A DNA stretch of 64,000 nt from the NCBI GenBank assembly GCA_910584245.1, contig CAJTZF010000002.1:62001-126000 (forward strand). Direction: 5' to 3'. The position numbers and the translations under genes were made by a program. Below are positions 42,781-52,217 of the stretch, one piece after another (positions within the stretch are counted from its first letter, which is position 1; each line of letters starts with the position of its first letter). The notes under the pieces were generated by a model. It was given only the letters and a program-made list of their open reading frames with translations, had not been told where the DNA came from and did not search any database. Source of the DNA: an uncultured Eubacterium sp. (lineage in GTDB: Bacteria; Bacillota; Clostridia; Lachnospirales; Lachnospiraceae).

Positions 42781-44065
42781 CTTGGTAATAAAGCTTTTGT
42801 CCGTGTTTGTCGCCTTTTTTGTATGGCTGGTCATTATAAATGTCATTGACCCGACGACGACCAAACATTTCAGTAGTATACCAGTAGTTATATTGAATGA
42901 GAATGTGATCACCTCCGCCAACCAGGTGTTTGAGGTGGAGTCCGGTGATACGGTAGATGTGACGGTAAAGGGAAAGCGCAGCTTTATTGAACAGCTGGAT
43001 GAAACAGATTTTTCTGCGAGCGCGGATTTAAGTAAGCTATCTACCGTGAATACGGCTGGCATCCAGGTCAAGCTGAATAAACCGACAAAGGATAATGTGG
43101 AGCTCGACTGGAATAATGAGGTGCTGCGCATCTCATTGGAGGAAAAGAGCAGCCAGCAATTTAAAGTACAAATTGACCCGCAGGGGAATCTCGCGGATTT
43201 TTATGAACTGGGGGAAATGGTTGCCCAGCCCAATATGATTGAAGTTTCGGGAGGAAAATCAAAGATCAAAAGAATTGGAAGCATCGGGGTAATCCTTGGA
43301 CTAAATGGGGAAGCCGATGATTTTTCGAAAGATCTGATGCCGATTTTGTACGACCGGGAGGGTGATGTGATAGACGGTTCGAACGTTACCTTTAGCAGGG
43401 ATACGATTCATGTAAAGGTTGAGGTGCTTCCGACAAAGACAATTCCGGTTTATGTAAATGTAGAAGGGAAGCCGGCGGAAGGCTATACGCTTATCCAGAC
43501 GGATTTCAAGCCAGATACGGTTATGATTGCGGGAACGAAGTCGGAGCTGGATAAAGTAAAATCCCTGACGATTCCAGTCAACGTGGAGGGCGCTAAAAAC
43601 GATGTTGAATCCGAAGTGGATCTAGTAGATTATATGAAGGATACCGATTGCCGGCTGGTAGATGATTTTAATACCGTTTCCATCCGGTGTGTTATTGAAA
43701 AAAATGGGAAAAGAACTTTTTCATTTGTAAATACGGACATTACGGTTAAAAACCTTCCAGAGCATTTGAATTTTAGTTATGCAGATGAAAATGAAAGACA
43801 TAACATCACAATTACAGGAGGAGAAGAGGACTTAAAGAGTATTACAATGACGAGCCTTGGCGCTTCGATCGATGTCGCGGGACTGAGCGCTGGAAGACAT
43901 CTGGTTGACGTTGTGTTTGATTTGCCGGAAAATTTGAAATTAAAAACGAAAGTGAAGGTGGAAGTCCTACTTACGCAGTCGGGGGAAGAGCCGGACCAGG
44001 CGGAGGGACCGACAACACCGGCTGCAACGCCGGCTGTGACGCCGACTGCGAGTGTGGAGGAATAA
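42758..44065 (+). CDS. cdaR: YbbR-domain protein, CdaA regulator (CdaR)
   Basis: 435 residues. One N-terminal membrane helix (LLSVFVAFFVWLVIINVID) places the rest outside. Four YbbR-type repeats of about 80-90 residues follow (for example VVILNENVITSANQVFEVESGDTVDVTVKGKRSFIEQL), and a Pro/Thr-rich tail ends the protein. YbbR proteins bind CdaA and modulate its activity. The gene overlaps cdaA. A third member, glmM, usual downstream in Bacilli, is absent; leuA comes next. Confidence 0.93.
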   Translation: MKKKLMNNLVIKLLSVFVAFFVWLVIINVIDPTTTKHFSSIPVVILNENVITSANQVFEVESGDTVDVTVKGKRSFIEQLDETDFSASADLSKLSTVNTAGIQVKLNKPTKDNVELDWNNEVLRISLEEKSSQQFKVQIDPQGNLADFYELGEMVAQPNMIEVSGGKSKIKRIGSIGVILGLNGEADDFSKDLMPILYDREGDVIDGSNVTFSRDTIHVKVEVLPTKTIPVYVNVEGKPAEGYTLIQTDFKPDTVMIAGTKSELDKVKSLTIPVNVEGAKNDVESEVDLVDYMKDTDCRLVDDFNTVSIRCVIEKNGKRTFSFVNTDITVKNLPEHLNFSYADENERHNITITGGEEDLKSITMTSLGASIDVAGLSAGRHLVDVVFDLPENLKLKTKVKVEVLLTQSGEEPDQAEGPTTPAATPAVTPTASVEE

Positions 44066-44100
44066 TTTTAAAAATTTGTGATAAGAGAGGTTGAAGAATT

Positions 44101-45795
44101 ATGTTAAATTATAATAGATATAAAAGAGTACCTGTCGTATATTTTCCAGAGCGCACATGGCCGGATAAAGAAATACAGAAGGCTCCTGTGTGGTGCAGTG
44201 TGGATTTGCGTGATGGAAACCAGGCATTGGTCGAACCTATGGTAGTGGAAGAGAAGATTGAATTTTTTAATTTACTTGTTAAGCTGGGATTTAAAGAAAT
44301 TGAGATAGGGTTTCCGAGTGCGTCCCAGATTGAGTATGATTTTCTCCGCCAGCTTGTTGACCGGAGACTGATACCGGATGATGTAACCGTTCAAGTGCTG
44401 ACCCAGTGCAGGGAACATTTGATTGAGAAAACATTTGAGTCGATACAGGGAATTAAGCGTGCGATCGTTCATATTTACAATTCTACGTCTACGCTCCAGA
44501 GGGATGTAGTGTTCCATATGTCTATGGACGAGATTAAACAAATTGCAGTTGACGGCACGAAAATGGTGAAAAAATATAGGAAGGGTTACGACGGGGAAGT
44601 TATTTTAGAGTATTCGCCGGAAAGTTTTACCGGAACCGAGCTCCCTTATGCGCTTGACGTATGCGAGGCAGTTCTGGACGAGTGGGGAGCCAGCCGGGAT
44701 AATAAGGTTATTATTAATCTGCCGTCCACGGTAGAGATGAACACCCCAAATGTGTATGCGGACCAGATTGAATGGATGTCGACCCATTTCACAGACCGGG
44801 AGAGAGTTATATTGAGCATTCATCCCCACAATGACCGGGGAACGGCGGTGGCTTCCGCCGAGCTTGCGCTGCTCGCTGGCGCCGACCGGGTCGAGGGCAC
44901 GCTGTTTGGGAATGGGGAGAGAACAGGAAACGTAGATGTGCTGAATATTGCGTATAATATGTTTTCCCAGGGAATCAATCCAAATCTTGATATTGAAAAC
45001 GTAAACGAAATTATTGACGTCTATGAGCGGTGCAATAAAATGGATCTGGATATGCGCCATCCGTATGCAGGAAAGCTTGTTTTTACTGCCTTTTCAGGTT
45101 CGCACCAGGATGCGATCAACAAGGGCGTGCAGGCGATGCGCGAAAGAAACGGCGATTATTGGGAAGTTCCGTATCTGCCGATTGATCCGGGCGATCTCGG
45201 CAGGGAGTATGAACCGATTGTGCGCATCAACAGCCAGTCGGGCAAGGGCGGCGTGGCATTCGTGATGGATACATACTTTGGATTTAAGCTTCCAAAGAGT
45301 ATGCATAAGGAATTTGCCGATGTTATTCAGCCTATTTCGGAGCGGCAGGGAGAGGTTGCGCCGAAGCAGATCATGATGGAGTTTAAAAACCATTATATTG
45401 ACCGGAAAGAACCATACCATTTCCGCAAATTAAAAGTAGAGGATCTGGGAGGAGAGGACGAGAAAACAGCATTTGATACGAAAGTATTTCTTACTTATAC
45501 GTATAAGGGAAGTGAAAAAACAGTTGAAGCATATGGAAATGGGCCAATTGATGCGGTTCAGCGGGCAATTCAGACAGAGATGAATATGTCTATTAAAGTA
45601 CTGGATTATTCAGAACACGCTCTTCAGCAGGGATCGAACGCCCAGGCAGCGGCTTACATCCATTTGATGGATGAGCGCAAAGGAATCGTGACCCACGGAG
45701 TGGGAATTAGCTCCAATATAACGAGAGCATCTATTCGGGCATTGTTTAGTGCCGTCAACCGGTTTTTGGCAGACGAGTGCACAAAAGAGCAGTGA
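44101..45795 (+). CDS. leuA: 2-isopropylmalate synthase, LeuA2 type
   Basis: 564 residues. The catalytic barrel starts PVWCSVDLRDGNQALVEPM; metal and substrate motifs include EIEIGFPSASQIEYDF, SIHPHNDRGTAVAS and GTLFGNGERTGNVD. The C-terminal LeuA dimer/regulatory domain spans about 430-560 and ends with IRALFSAVNRFL. It condenses acetyl-CoA and 2-ketoisovalerate, the first step to leucine, and should be leucine-inhibited. The length and motif style match the actinobacterial-like alpha-IPMS form. GAGAGG stands before the ATG. No T-box was seen in the 35-base gap upstream. Confidence 0.94.
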   Translation: MLNYNRYKRVPVVYFPERTWPDKEIQKAPVWCSVDLRDGNQALVEPMVVEEKIEFFNLLVKLGFKEIEIGFPSASQIEYDFLRQLVDRRLIPDDVTVQVLTQCREHLIEKTFESIQGIKRAIVHIYNSTSTLQRDVVFHMSMDEIKQIAVDGTKMVKKYRKGYDGEVILEYSPESFTGTELPYALDVCEAVLDEWGASRDNKVIINLPSTVEMNTPNVYADQIEWMSTHFTDRERVILSIHPHNDRGTAVASAELALLAGADRVEGTLFGNGERTGNVDVLNIAYNMFSQGINPNLDIENVNEIIDVYERCNKMDLDMRHPYAGKLVFTAFSGSHQDAINKGVQAMRERNGDYWEVPYLPIDPGDLGREYEPIVRINSQSGKGGVAFVMDTYFGFKLPKSMHKEFADVIQPISERQGEVAPKQIMMEFKNHYIDRKEPYHFRKLKVEDLGGEDEKTAFDTKVFLTYTYKGSEKTVEAYGNGPIDAVQRAIQTEMNMSIKVLDYSEHALQQGSNAQAAAYIHLMDERKGIVTHGVGISSNITRASIRALFSAVNRFLADECTKEQ

Positions 45796-45824
45796 TGTCC
45801 ACGGATGGAAAGGGGGGGTCAGGG

Positions 45825-46391
45825 ATGACCAATCAAATTATGAGCGGTGCAAACCAAGGTGTTCATGCGGTATTTTCAACGAATGTGAAGCCGAAGAGAG
45901 ACCACATACAAGTGAAGGCTGGTACGGAACAGACGCCTTTAGGGCGGTACCGCGAGCAGGGAGTAGATCTTGAACTCTCTGGAAACAGCGGGAAATTTAC
46001 GGAGGAAGAACTTGAGGCGATGAAACAGTCGGAGGCGGAAAAATCGCTGCGCGAGAGATACCAGGAGCAGCTTGAATCGGCGAAGGAAGCTGCCGAAGGG
46101 GTGGGGGAAGGATTTGAAGATATGGGCAAGGCGATGGAAATTGCCAGACGGCTCATGCATGGGGATATTGTACCGTCTTCAGATGAGAAGTTTTTGATGG
46201 ATTTTGACAAAGACATGTATTTGTCCGCAAAATCCATGCAGGTTCTTGCACAGAATAAGAATGCCAAAAAGTACGATAGCCTTCTTGAGGAGGAGGAGAG
46301 TGAGGGCGCAGTGGATTCCGAGGGCGGCGATATTGTGATTGATGCCTCCGGGCTGAAGCTTTGCAGGGAAATGACCCCGGCATCGTCTTAA
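45825..46391 (+). CDS. hypothetical soluble protein
   Basis: 188 residues, acidic, mostly helical with no membrane segment. It begins MTNQIMSGANQGVHAVFSTN, has a Glu/Ala-rich helical middle (EEELEAMKQSEAEKSLRERYQEQ) and a segment DMGKAMEIARRLMHGDIVPSSDEKFLMDFDKDMYLSAKSM. The latter is the best-defined part and may be a conserved module. Start choice: AAGGGGGGG with suitable spacing supports 45825; ATG 45795 overlaps the leuA stop. Function unknown. Confidence 0.65.
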   Translation: MTNQIMSGANQGVHAVFSTNVKPKRDHIQVKAGTEQTPLGRYREQGVDLELSGNSGKFTEEELEAMKQSEAEKSLRERYQEQLESAKEAAEGVGEGFEDMGKAMEIARRLMHGDIVPSSDEKFLMDFDKDMYLSAKSMQVLAQNKNAKKYDSLLEEEESEGAVDSEGGDIVIDASGLKLCREMTPASS

Positions 46392-46462
46392 TATGAATGG
46401 CAGAAGAATCGTGATGTATGCCTGCTAAAAAATGATGAAAGTTTATATCAGGAGAAGAAAAT

Positions 46463-47623
46463 ATGGTTTGTTTGAAATGCGGGGCTGTTATAGCCAATGG
46501 AAGTAAATTTTGCTCAGAGTGCGGATGTGCAACGGATGTAGTTAATGAATCTGGTGCTGTTGCGGTACAAGAGCAGATCTCTGGGAATATAGAATATTCT
46601 TCTCAGAGAAAGATGTTCATTATTGGTATTGTCATGTGCATTTGCAGTGTTATATTATTTGTTTTTGGCTATAGAAGTATGACAGATACCAAATATAAGC
46701 ATGCGATAGAAAATGTTGATTATTTTGAAAGCCAAATGGATGAAACAAAGTCGATGGCAAGCTTATATGGTGGTTCTGGTTTGCTTGGAGGAGGTTACTC
46801 TGAACTGGCATCTTCTTGGGAAAGTATGCTGGAAGATGCCAAGAAGGAGATTTTAATTGGGAGAATAAAAATTGGAATCGGTTTTGTTGGAGGAATCATT
46901 TTTTTAATCGTAGGAATGATTTTTGCGATAAGGAATTATGGGGCATTTAGGACTCCAGCGGAGCAGGCCGTACCTAATACAAGCAGACCACAAATCGTAA
47001 ATCAGGGACAAAGCGGCGGCTCCCCCCAGTATAATCAACTTAGTATGGTACATAAGGGGAGAATATATGCGTTGATGGCGGCTTTGTGTTTTGCTATTTG
47101 CCTTTTTTATGGAATCAGTCAAAAAATATTTACATTAATACATTTTAACTATAATTCGATAACATGGGATTTTGTTGTTTGCCGATTTGTTCAGTTAGGA
47201 TTTATTGTGTTACTGGTTATTGCTAAGAAGAATATCGGTTTTCTATTTTTTTCCGGTATCGAAATGATAATGAATATATATTATGTAGTCTTATTCTTGT
47301 CAGCCGGAAACGTATGTGCCCTTGTTGCATCTATTATGTTGTTTGTAACTTTCTTGTTTAATATAATTTCAAACACGAACAATAGCGCGATCGCGACGAA
47401 GATATTCGGAATAATAGCTGTAATCATTCGGTTTGCGGGTATTTTGATCACATGGGTCCGGTGGCAGTATTGGGAAGCTTTATCTAGTGTATGGTTACAA
47501 TGGGTGATTCAAATAATAGGTGTAGCGGCTGTGTTGTTTCTTGTTATATGGTTAGTTTCAACTCAAAATGCCAAAGAGAACGATGCAAAATATAATACAT
47601 GTGCGCCATACAATACACAGTAA
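46463..47623 (+). CDS. zinc-ribbon membrane protein
   Basis: 386 residues. An N-terminal zinc ribbon (Cys3, Cys6, Cys17, Cys20: CLKCG and CSECG) is followed by about eight membrane helices in two groups (about 55-150 and 200-370), separated by a Gln/Ser/Pro-rich linker. The layout is common in Lachnospiraceae for poorly known envelope proteins. Codons are more A/T-rich than in the surrounding genes, which may reflect later acquisition. AGGAGA precedes the ATG. A broken SHOCT segment follows right after its stop in another frame. Confidence 0.75.
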   Translation: MVCLKCGAVIANGSKFCSECGCATDVVNESGAVAVQEQISGNIEYSSQRKMFIIGIVMCICSVILFVFGYRSMTDTKYKHAIENVDYFESQMDETKSMASLYGGSGLLGGGYSELASSWESMLEDAKKEILIGRIKIGIGFVGGIIFLIVGMIFAIRNYGAFRTPAEQAVPNTSRPQIVNQGQSGGSPQYNQLSMVHKGRIYALMAALCFAICLFYGISQKIFTLIHFNYNSITWDFVVCRFVQLGFIVLLVIAKKNIGFLFFSGIEMIMNIYYVVLFLSAGNVCALVASIMLFVTFLFNIISNTNNSAIATKIFGIIAVIIRFAGILITWVRWQYWEALSSVWLQWVIQIIGVAAVLFLVIWLVSTQNAKENDAKYNTCAPYNTQ

Positions 47624-47625
47624 AT

Positions 47626-47736
47626 GTGCAGCTTAATGAGGTAATAGGAGGGGCTGGCAAGTTGAAATGATATAGAGCGCTTGTTGATTGTGGCGAAATT
47701 ACGCAGGAAGAATTCGAGAAAAGAAAAATTTTGCTT
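47626..47736 (+). pseudogene. SHOCT-domain gene remnant
   Basis: In a frame different from the gene before it, the sequence reads VQLNEVIGGAGKLK, then TGA (47668-47670), then YRALVDCGEITQEEFEKRKI. The last part is a near-perfect SHOCT motif (short C-terminal oligomerisation helix pair, usually L-x-x-L-x-x-x-G-x-I-T-x-E-E-F). SHOCT often ends zinc-ribbon or PH-like bacterial proteins, so this is probably the decayed end of such a gene, perhaps of a paralogue of the upstream protein. No start codon or ribosome site is evident. Confidence 0.6.
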
Positions 47737-47755
47737 TGGATTTCCAAACGCGAAA

Positions 47756-47795
47756 ACACACCCCGGCTGGAGTTATTGTGCCGGGGTGTGTTTTT
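47756..47795. terminator. bidirectional Rho-independent terminator
   Basis: ACACACCCCGGC (47756-47767) pairs perfectly with GCCGGGGTGTGT (47780-47791), 12-base loop, followed by T5 on the + strand and T4 on the - strand. It serves both the zinc-ribbon region and the converging activase gene. Confidence 0.9.
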
Positions 47796-47799
47796 GTTG

Positions 47800-50700
47800 T
47801 TAGTTTTCCTGTTCGGATAAGTTACCCATAGCATTTGCCAGCATTAGTTTAATGCGGTTTAGCTGGTTTACTTCGCTGGCGCCCGGATCATAGTCGATGG
47901 CGACAATATTTGCTTCCGGGTATGCTTTTCGGAGCGGTTTGATGACACCTTTGCCGACGACGTGGTTTGGCAGGCATCCGAACGGCTGGGTACATACGAT
48001 ATTTGGTACGCCGCTATGGATGAGTTCGATCATTTCACCGGTCAAAAACCATCCTTCTCCTGTTTGGTTTCCTGCGGACACAAATGGTTTGGCGTATTCG
48101 ACAAGGTCGTAAATATTGGCGGGAGGTTCAAAACGGCGGCTCTCCGCGAGGGCGGCCCGCAATTCTTTCCGATAGCGCTCCAAAAACCAGATCGCCAGTT
48201 TGCCTGTGAGCTTTCCCGTCTTGGAATGTCCGAGGTGGTCGGCCTTAAACACACTGTCGTAGGCGCCATACATAAAGAAATCAAGCATATCCGGGCAGAC
48301 GGCTTCGGCGCCCTCGGCTTCTAGCAGATCAACGATATAGTTGTTGGCCGCAGGCAGATATTTTACGAGGATTTCTCCCACGATGCCGACCTTCGGTTTT
48401 TTCAACGTTTCATTTAGTTCAATTTCATCAAAATCTTTTACAATTCCCCTTATATTTTTCTTTAATTCCGACATTTTCGGGTTTTTTACCGCCTGTATAC
48501 ATACCTTTTTCCATTTTTCGTGCAGGGCGTTTACCGAACCGGGTACTTTTTCATATGGTCTTGTCCGGTACACTGTACGCATAAACAGGTCGCCGTAGAG
48601 AAGCGCATGAATAGCTCCGTTAATAAGCCGGTAGTTGATTTTAAATCCGGGGTTAGTTTCTACGCCGGCGCTAAGGGAAATGACAGGAACCTGTTCCATG
48701 CCTGCCTTTTTCAGGGCGCGGCGGATAAAACCGATATAGTTTGTCGCGCGGCAGCCTCCCCCGGTCTGTGATATAATAACGGCTGTGGAGTCGAGATCGT
48801 ATTCACCGGAGAGAAGGGCGCTCATAATCTGTCCCACGACGATCAGGGATGGATAACAGGCATCGTTGTTCACGTATTGTAGCCCTAAATCCAGCTCATT
48901 TCCGCCAGAGGGAAGCTGCACCATATGGTAACCGGCCGCAGCAAGCGCCGGAATAAGCATATCAAAATGAATTGGCGACATCTGTGGAGTGAGAATGGTG
49001 TACGTTTTCCGCATTTCTTTCGTAAACACAACGCGGTGGTAAGAGGCGTCCTCCACATGTGGTTTCACTCCTTTGCGGGCGCGGTCGTTCACGGCGGAGA
49101 TCAGGGACCGGATGCGGATTCTGGCGGCTCCTAGGTTGTTGACCTCGTCAATTTTCAGCACAGTGCATATTTTTCCAGAGCCTGTCAAAATATCATTTAC
49201 CTGGTCCGTTGTGACGGCATCTAAACCGCAGCCAAATGAATTTAGCTGGATCATTTCCAGATTCTCCTGTGTGCGCACGTATGTGGCGGCGGCATATAGA
49301 CGGGAGTGGTACATCCACTGGTCCATCGCAATCGTAGGCCGCTCAATCGGTACCAGGTGGGAAATGCTGTCTTCGGAGAGGACGGCAATATCATAAGAGG
49401 TAATGAGCTCCGGGATTCCGTGGTTGATCTCCGGGTCGATGTGATAGGGCCGGCCGGCGAGCACGATACCGCGTTTGCCGTGGTCTTTCATCCACTTCAG
49501 AACCTCTTCTCCTTTTTTCTTTATATCTTCCCTTGTCTGTGTCAGCTCCTCATACGCGGCATGGGCGGCGTCCCGGATTTCGCTTTCGGAAATGCCATTT
49601 TCTTTTCCCAGGTATTTTACGAGTTCGTCGGCCAGTTTCTTTTCGCTCTCAAACGACAGGAACGGATTTTGGAAAATTACATCTTCGGCGGAAAGCTCTT
49701 CAACATTATTTCGGATATTTTCACCGTAGGAGGTGACGATCGGACAGTTGTAGTGGTTTCCCGCGCCTTCAAATTCTTCCCGCTCAAACGGAATGCAGGG
49801 ATAAAAAATGTAATTCACTCCCTGGCTGAGCAGCCACATAATATGCCCGTGCGCCAGCTTCGCAGGGTAGCACTCCGATTCGCTTGGGATTGATTCAATA
49901 CCGAGCGTATATATATTCCGGCTCGACTTTGGCGAAAGTACGACTTCATAGCCGAGTTGTGTAAAGAAGGTAAACCAGAACGGGTAATTTTCATACATGT
50001 TCAGTACTCTTGGGATTCCCACTTTGCCGCGGTAAGCCTGGGCCGGCGGGAGAGGAACGTAGTGTTCAAATAGCCGCTGGTTTTTATACTCATAAAGGTT
50101 TGGCACGTTTTTATTTTGTTTTTCTTTCCCCAGTCCGCGCTCACACCGGTTGCCGGAGATAAATTGTCTGCCGCCGGTAAATTTGTTGATTGTGAGCAGG
50201 CAGTGGTTGGTACAACCTTTGCACCGCGCCATAGAGCTCTCGAATTTGAGGGCAATAATTTCCTCGAGCGGGAGCATCGTAGAAACCATACCTTTTTCGT
50301 AATGTTCCCTGGCGATCAGCGCGGCTCCGAAGGCGCCCATGATACCGGCGATGTCCGGACGGACAGCGCGGCAGCCCGATACGCGCTCAAAACTCCGCAG
50401 CACGGCGTCGTTGTAAAACGTTCCGCCCTGGACGACGACATTCGTGCCGAGGTCTTTTGGGTCGGTCAGCTTAATTACTTTAAGCAGTGCATTTTTGATG
50501 ACGGAGATGGCAAGCCCGGCGGAGATATCTGCGACCGTAGCCCCTTCCTTTTGCGCCTGTTTTACTTTGGAATTCATAAATACGGTACAGCGGGATCCGA
50601 GATCAATTGGATTTTCAGCGAAAAGCGCGAGCTTAGCAAAATCCTTCACCTCATAATTCAGCGAGCGGGCGAATGTTTCGATAAAGGAGCCGCACCCCGA

Positions 50701-52026
50701 GGAACATGCCTCGTTCAGCTGCACGCTATCAACAGAGTGGTTTTTTATTTTGATACATTTCATGTCCTGGCCGCCGATATCTAAAATACAGTCTACCTTG
50801 GGTTCAAAAAACGATGCGGCATAGTAATGGGATACCGTTTCCACTTCACCCTCGTCCAGCATAAGGGCGGACTGGATAAGTGCTTCGCCGTATCCGGTAG
50901 AGCAGGAACGGGCAATTCTGGCGCTGTCAGGAAGAATTTCGTAAATTTCCTTGATCGCCTTAATTGTCGTTTTCAACGGACTTCCGTTGTTATTGTCATA
51001 AAAGGAATAGAGGAGCGAGCCGTCTTCCCCTACAAGAGCTACTTTCGTAGTGGTGGAGCCGGCGTCAATACCGAGAAATACGTTGCCCTCGTATTCGGCG
51101 ATAGAGCCCTTCTGGACGGAATGCTTGTTGTGTCTTTTCTGAAATTGTTCGTAATCCTCCTTAGAGGCGAACAATGGCTCCATACGTGTAACTTCAAACT
51201 CCATATTAATTTCGCCGCTTAATTTGTCTAACAGCGCTTTTAATGTCGTCGCCCCGGTTCCATCCGAGTTCATGGCGGCGCCGCTCGCGGCGAACAAGTG
51301 TGAGTGCCCGGGTGCGATAACGGCATCTTCTGGAAGCTGGAGCGTGCGTATAAAAGCGGCTTTCAGCTCCGTGAGGAAGTGGAGGGGGCCTCCTAAAAAG
51401 GCAACGTTGCCGCGGATTGGTTTTCCGCAGGCAAGACCGCTGATCGTCTGGTTTACAACCGCCTGGAAAATAGAAGCCGCGAGATCCGGTTTCGAGGCTC
51501 CTTCGTTGATGAGCGGCTGGATATCCGATTTAGCAAATACTCCGCAACGCGCGGCAATCGGATAAAGAGCCTGGTAACTTTTCGCATATTCGTTAAGTCC
51601 GGCCGCGTCGGTTTTCAACAGCGTGGCCATCTGGTCGATAAAAGAACCGGTCCCCCCGGCGCAAATACCATTCATACGCTGTTCGATTCCATCGGTGAAG
51701 TAGATGATCTTAGCGTCCTCCCCGCCAAGCTCAATCGCGACGTCCGTCTGTGGGGCGAAATCCTTTAATGAGGTAGCTACACTGATCACCTCCTGCACAA
51801 ACGGTATGTCCAGGTGTTCGGATATCGTAAGTCCGCCCGATCCGGTAATCATCGGGGTAATGTCCATGTCGCCCAGTGATTCATATGCCTGATGTATAAT
51901 GTTTTTTAACGTTTCCTGTATATTTGCGAAATGTCTTTCATAAGCAGAAAATATAATTTGATTGGATTCATCCAATAATGCGATTTTGACAGTGGTTGAA
52001 CCAATATCAATACCTACTCTGTTCAT
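47800..52026 (-). CDS. acyl-CoA dehydratase activase-related protein (long form)
   Basis: 1408 residues. Two ASKHA ATPase (BcrAD/BadFG/HgdC) domains lie in tandem: residues 1-260 (GIDIGSTTVKIALLD; cluster Cys in GICAGGTGSF and ARCGVFAKSD) and about 315-575 (LGIDAGSTTTKVALVGED; Cys in EACSSGCGSF and SRCTVFMNSK). Then come a DUF2229 region (about 680-900; GIPRVLNMYENYPFWFTFF, CYPAKLAHGH) and an HgdB-like C-terminal region (about 1090-1390). Single-domain relatives energise 2-hydroxyacyl-CoA dehydratases with an ATP-driven [4Fe-4S] electron transfer. This long form is widespread in Clostridia and its target is unknown; no dehydratase subunits are near. Confidence 0.9.
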   Translation of the reverse strand: MNRVGIDIGSTTVKIALLDESNQIIFSAYERHFANIQETLKNIIHQAYESLGDMDITPMITGSGGLTISEHLDIPFVQEVISVATSLKDFAPQTDVAIELGGEDAKIIYFTDGIEQRMNGICAGGTGSFIDQMATLLKTDAAGLNEYAKSYQALYPIAARCGVFAKSDIQPLINEGASKPDLAASIFQAVVNQTISGLACGKPIRGNVAFLGGPLHFLTELKAAFIRTLQLPEDAVIAPGHSHLFAASGAAMNSDGTGATTLKALLDKLSGEINMEFEVTRMEPLFASKEDYEQFQKRHNKHSVQKGSIAEYEGNVFLGIDAGSTTTKVALVGEDGSLLYSFYDNNNGSPLKTTIKAIKEIYEILPDSARIARSCSTGYGEALIQSALMLDEGEVETVSHYYAASFFEPKVDCILDIGGQDMKCIKIKNHSVDSVQLNEACSSGCGSFIETFARSLNYEVKDFAKLALFAENPIDLGSRCTVFMNSKVKQAQKEGATVADISAGLAISVIKNALLKVIKLTDPKDLGTNVVVQGGTFYNDAVLRSFERVSGCRAVRPDIAGIMGAFGAALIAREHYEKGMVSTMLPLEEIIALKFESSMARCKGCTNHCLLTINKFTGGRQFISGNRCERGLGKEKQNKNVPNLYEYKNQRLFEHYVPLPPAQAYRGKVGIPRVLNMYENYPFWFTFFTQLGYEVVLSPKSSRNIYTLGIESIPSESECYPAKLAHGHIMWLLSQGVNYIFYPCIPFEREEFEGAGNHYNCPIVTSYGENIRNNVEELSAEDVIFQNPFLSFESEKKLADELVKYLGKENGISESEIRDAAHAAYEELTQTREDIKKKGEEVLKWMKDHGKRGIVLAGRPYHIDPEINHGIPELITSYDIAVLSEDSISHLVPIERPTIAMDQWMYHSRLYAAATYVRTQENLEMIQLNSFGCGLDAVTTDQVNDILTGSGKICTVLKIDEVNNLGAARIRIRSLISAVNDRARKGVKPHVEDASYHRVVFTKEMRKTYTILTPQMSPIHFDMLIPALAAAGYHMVQLPSGGNELDLGLQYVNNDACYPSLIVVGQIMSALLSGEYDLDSTAVIISQTGGGCRATNYIGFIRRALKKAGMEQVPVISLSAGVETNPGFKINYRLINGAIHALLYGDLFMRTVYRTRPYEKVPGSVNALHEKWKKVCIQAVKNPKMSELKKNIRGIVKDFDEIELNETLKKPKVGIVGEILVKYLPAANNYIVDLLEAEGAEAVCPDMLDFFMYGAYDSVFKADHLGHSKTGKLTGKLAIWFLERYRKELRAALAESRRFEPPANIYDLVEYAKPFVSAGNQTGEGWFLTGEMIELIHSGVPNIVCTQPFGCLPNHVVGKGVIKPLRKAYPEANIVAIDYDPGASEVNQLNRIKLMLANAMGNLSEQEN

Positions 52027-52111
52027 GGGTGCCTCCTTATTTAAAATAAATATATGAGCCAGTCTTTCTTCTTATTTATATTGTTTGAAATTTAATTCTG
52101 ACCCAAGCTAT

Positions 52112-52140
52112 AGTATACGACAAAAATCGTCATTTGTAAA
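52112..52140 (-). promoter_or_regulatory. SigA-type promoter of the activase gene
   Basis: On the minus strand: TTTACA, 17 bases, TATACT, giving a leader of about 80 bases. The gap 52027-52217 otherwise holds no clear feature for the divergent LysM gene; a sporulation promoter there is possible but I cannot place one. Confidence 0.7.
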
Positions 52141-52217
52141 CAAAAGAAAATGATTAGGAACGTTTTTCCAAAGGCAGAATATATTGATAGGGAAATAAGA
52201 GCCATGAGAGGTATAAG

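Noticed and set aside
49306..49893. 195-codon plus-strand frame
   Set aside because: Antisense to the activase gene, whose domains and promoter are clear.
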